From UBA5336 sp038522375 (GTDB lineage: Bacteria; Pseudomonadota; Alphaproteobacteria; Caulobacterales; Hyphomonadaceae): 8,455 nucleotides of DNA. The position numbers and the translations under genes are program-made. Positions 5,591 to 8,455 of this stretch are shown piece by piece. Each line of letters starts with the position of its first letter. Position 1 is the stretch's first letter. The stretch spans positions 1 through 8,455 of the forward strand of contig JBCBKE010000098.1 of the NCBI GenBank assembly GCA_038522375.1, written 5' to 3'. The notes under the pieces are model-generated. The model was not told where the DNA came from, made no database searches, and was given only the letters and a program-made list of their open reading frames with translations.

Positions 5591-8455
5591 GCGAGACAGC
5601 CCCGACAACTCCGCAACCGAAGCGTCGCCGTGGGGCGCTATACGGGCTTGGCGTGCTGGCCGGTGCGGTCCTGCTGTTGGGCGTCCTGCGCTTTGGTGTT
5701 TCCACCTCAACGGGCCGCGGCCTGGTGGAAGCGCGTCTTGAGGCCCTCTCGATTTCGGGCCAGTCGATCGCAATCGAGGGGCTCAACGGAGACTTGCTCG
5801 GCCGTTTCAACCTGTCACGGCTGACCGTTTCCGATGGCGATGGCATTTGGCTGACCGCCGAGGACGTCGCCATCAACTGGTCGCCATGGGCGCTGCTGGC
5901 TGGGAAAATCGACATCGATACCGTCAGTCTTGCCCGTGTACGTATAGATCGACAGCCGGTTCTGGTCCCGTCGGACGATGCCGGCGAGGGCGGCGGCGGA
6001 AGCCGTTTCGTCAGCAGCGGCAGGCTGGGCACCCTCACGATCGCGCGATTGGAAACCGGCGCCGATCTGACCGGCCAGGCCTCGGTCTTCTCCGTATCGG
6101 CCTCGGGAACCGCGAGCCGGCAGGCCCTCGATATCGAGGCGTCGCTCACGCCAAATGCTTCAGGGGGCGACCGTCTCTTGGCCGACCTGACATGGCAGGC
6201 CGATACGCCGCTCGAGGGCACCCTGACCATTGAGGCACCGCCCGGGGGTCTGATTGCGACCATCGCACGTCTCGACCCCGGACAGGCCCTCTCGGCACAG
6301 TTCGATGCCGCAGGGGATCCCGATGACTGGACCATTCGGGGTCAGGCCAACATTGGCGGGAAAACAGCCTTGTCCGTTGACCTGGCCGGCCGTGACCGAA
6401 TGGCAGACGGCACCATCAATATGGACCTGACGCGGCATCCAATGTCCCGCGCTGCCGCAGACAGGATCGGCGACACCGCGACCGTAACCATCCAGTCGAA
6501 GCGCGATGGAGATCGCGATAGCGTTTCGATCAACGCCCGGTCGGATCGGATAACCGCTATTGCCGGCGTCGATCCGCATGACCTGTCAGCGCCGATCTCC
6601 ATCCTCATCGAAACCGATGACCTCGCTGGCCTGTCTGGTATCTCCACGGTCGATGCCCGCGCTCTGCGCCTGTCGGGACAGTTGGACGATGCGACGGGCG
6701 ACTGGTCCTTCTCCGGCAGTCTTGCCGCCGATCGTCTGCAAATCCCTGCGGGCACAATTGACCGGGTGACAGGTCCTCTCGACATAAGACAGGCCGGTCG
6801 CGAGCTATCACTATCCTCGGCGCTGGAAACAAGGGACGCCGTTCTCACGGCGCCGCTCGGCGACCTGCTCGGGCAGCAACCGCTCCTGCGCCTTTCGGCT
6901 GCATTGGATGGCGAAGGCGGCACCCTCCGCCTTGATGGGTTGCAGATATCTGGCGCCCATGCGGCGCTATCGGCGACCGGGCGCTACACGCCCGGGTCCA
7001 ATGACCTGCGTTTCGCCGGAACGCTCCGCGCTGACGGACGGGCATCTGGCGCCGCCCCTTTCATCATCGACAGCAGATGGCGCACCTCTACCAACGATCG
7101 CGGACGTCCGGAAATCGATGTCTCCGGTGAAATCCGGGATCTTGATCCGATGCCGCCCCCCCTCGACGCGATCGTCGGCGCCCAGGCCACCTTTGCGGCA
7201 ACGGTCACGGCAGAAGCCGACGGCGCGATCACTCTTCCCGCGATCACCCTGACGGCCGCAGGCCTTGAGGCTAGCGGGAACGGCCGACGCGCAGCCAATG
7301 GGGACCTCGATATCGCGCTCGCGGCAGCGACCGTTCCGCTTGAGTTCGCAGGAACAGCAACAGACGCGATCACCCTGTCAGCATCCGCGAGGGGACCAGC
7401 CGACACCCTTGCCCTGTCGATGACCGCAGAGAGCGCATCGCTGAACATGCAGGACACCGTTATCGACAATGCCTCGGTGCGAGTGGACGGCGAGATGGGG
7501 CCGGCTGGACTGACGGGCCGCACCCGACTGGCCGGCGCAACCGGGGAAACCTCGCTCGATGCAGCGGCATCCTTTGACATCGGCGAAAGCGGTTGGTCGG
7601 TCAGCAATCTGTCAGCCAACGGCCTTGGTCTTGCCTTGTCGGGCCGGGCGTCCAGCGGAACAGGCGGTATCGACACGCTAACCGCCGATTTCCAGCTCTC
7701 CGGAGCACCTGCGTTCATCTCAGCCATAGCCACAATCGAGAGCAACCTCACGCTGGCAGGCGAAACGCTTGCGCTCGACGCGCGGCTGACAAGCGCGGGC
7801 ATGGGAGACCTGGGCCCCACCAAGGTCTCCGCCACGGCCGCCGGAACACTGGCCGATGTCGATCTCAATATCGACCTCCAATCGGATGTGATGCTCGCGG
7901 GCACGCGCCAGCCCCTGGACGCGGGGCTTGTCGGTCGCCTCAGCGGCCTGACCGGGGACAGCCAATCGCTACAGGTTACCCCTGACCTCACGCTCGGCAC
8001 AGTCCGGATAACGGCAAGCGAGCCCCTGCAGCTTTCGAGGAGCGCGCCCGACGCGGCCCCCGCAGGATCGGGAACCATGGAGGCACTCGGCGGAACCATT
8101 TCCTATGATCTTTCATCGGCAGATGGCCCGCTCACGCTGGCAGTGGATTATGCCGGCCTGGCCATTGCGCCAATCCTTGACCTCTTGGACCGCCCGATCC
8201 TGGCCGGTGCCTTATCGGGCGAACTCTCTGCCACCGGGCCATCGGCGGAAACCGATCCACGCATCACATGGTCAGGCGGTCTGGAGGATTTGACGGCGCC
8301 GAGCCTCGCAGGCGAGACCGCAGCGCTGTCCCACAGCCTGACCGCTTCACCCTCGGGCGGGTTGCTCATCGTCACGGCCACAGACACCACCGGGCTTGAT
8401 ATCGAAGCGGTGATCGAAGCCCCACTCCAGAGCTCGGCCAACTGGCCCGGCCTCG
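5587..8455 (+). CDS. tamB: TamB, inner-membrane anchored periplasm-spanning partner of TamA (3' end outside the window)
   Basis: A single frame stays open from the TTG at 5587 to the right edge, giving 956 residues with no stop; the C-terminus, including the conserved TamB domain that contacts TamA, is cut off by the window. The N-terminus has a basic stretch (PKRRR, 11-15) and one membrane anchor (about 17-35). The family's opening signature follows: IEGLNGDLLGRFNLSRLTVSDGDGIWL, then the INWSPWALL segment (96-104). The remainder is a long series of alternating beta-strand repeats rich in Gly, Ala, Asp and Thr with few charges, as expected of the hydrophobic groove that bridges the periplasm in AsmA/TamB/VPS13-like proteins. 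TamB works with TamA in outer-membrane assembly and, with its relatives, in phospholipid transport between membranes. The start overlaps the tamA stop as TTGA and has an AGGA eight bases upstream. No ATG is available near the 5' end, so the gene is easily missed by ATG-only callers. Confidence 0.95.
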   Translation, partial: MSETAPTTPQPKRRRGALYGLGVLAGAVLLLGVLRFGVSTSTGRGLVEARLEALSISGQSIAIEGLNGDLLGRFNLSRLTVSDGDGIWLTAEDVAINWSPWALLAGKIDIDTVSLARVRIDRQPVLVPSDDAGEGGGGSRFVSSGRLGTLTIARLETGADLTGQASVFSVSASGTASRQALDIEASLTPNASGGDRLLADLTWQADTPLEGTLTIEAPPGGLIATIARLDPGQALSAQFDAAGDPDDWTIRGQANIGGKTALSVDLAGRDRMADGTINMDLTRHPMSRAAADRIGDTATVTIQSKRDGDRDSVSINARSDRITAIAGVDPHDLSAPISILIETDDLAGLSGISTVDARALRLSGQLDDATGDWSFSGSLAADRLQIPAGTIDRVTGPLDIRQAGRELSLSSALETRDAVLTAPLGDLLGQQPLLRLSAALDGEGGTLRLDGLQISGAHAALSATGRYTPGSNDLRFAGTLRADGRASGAAPFIIDSRWRTSTNDRGRPEIDVSGEIRDLDPMPPPLDAIVGAQATFAATVTAEADGAITLPAITLTAAGLEASGNGRRAANGDLDIALAAATVPLEFAGTATDAITLSASARGPADTLALSMTAESASLNMQDTVIDNASVRVDGEMGPAGLTGRTRLAGATGETSLDAAASFDIGESGWSVSNLSANGLGLALSGRASSGTGGIDTLTADFQLSGAPAFISAIATIESNLTLAGETLALDARLTSAGMGDLGPTKVSATAAGTLADVDLNIDLQSDVMLAGTRQPLDAGLVGRLSGLTGDSQSLQVTPDLTLGTVRITASEPLQLSRSAPDAAPAGSGTMEALGGTISYDLSSADGPLTLAVDYAGLAIAPILDLLDRPILAGALSGELSATGPSAETDPRITWSGGLEDLTAPSLAGETAALSHSLTASPSGGLLIVTATDTTGLDIEAVIEAPLQSSANWPGL

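Noticed and set aside
6984..8099. Minus-strand open frame of 371 codons, rich in Ser, Ala, Pro and Arg
   Set aside because: Its composition is typical of an antisense shadow, and it lies fully inside the continuous tamB frame. The similar minus-strand frames at 5403-6335 and 6342-6923 are rejected for the same reason.

Overview
This window looks like chromosomal DNA of a high-GC alphaproteobacterium, most likely Sphingomonadales (Erythrobacteraceae or Sphingomonadaceae type). That placement rests on the GC-rich third codon positions, the short polysaccharide-export lipoprotein, the style of the tamA-tamB pair and the tRNA-Ser; I could not confirm it by a database search.

Layout. Positions 1-389 carry no gene, but they hold a cluster of short TTCCCTG repeats, four of them regularly spaced by 21-22 bp. 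A tRNA-Ser (anticodon GCT) lies on the minus strand at 390-479, so the repeats sit directly beyond its 3' end. Positions 480-837 are non-coding and contain an operator-like palindrome and a 14-bp hairpin that probably ends the next minus-strand operon. Two minus-strand genes follow, reading 2928 to 838: a Wzz/GumC-like polysaccharide co-polymerase and, 3 bp after it, a separate P-loop ATPase that resembles the cytoplasmic domain of bacterial tyrosine kinases but lacks the Walker A lysine. Across a roughly 100-bp divergent promoter region, a plus-strand series begins: a short Wza-like outer-membrane export lipoprotein (GTG start at 3029), then TamA (3791-5590), then TamB from a TTG start at 5587 that overlaps the tamA stop. 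TamB runs off the right edge with no stop.

How the genes work together. The co-polymerase, the kinase-like ATPase and the export lipoprotein are the three classic partners of Wzy-type exopolysaccharide secretion, in inner membrane, cytoplasm and outer membrane. No glycosyltransferase, flippase or polymerase is visible here. TamA (outer-membrane barrel with POTRA domains) and TamB (inner-membrane anchored, periplasm-spanning) form the translocation and assembly module, linked to outer-membrane protein insertion and to lipid transport between the membranes. Placing an export lipoprotein just upstream of tamAB suggests a shared envelope-biogenesis role, but that is inference.

Most of the window is ordinary envelope biology. 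The features that deserve a second look are the helically phased repeats next to the tRNA, and the fact that both the co-polymerase and its ATPase partner have lost hallmark motifs of their families. I found no clear sign of a wholly new defence or mobile system.
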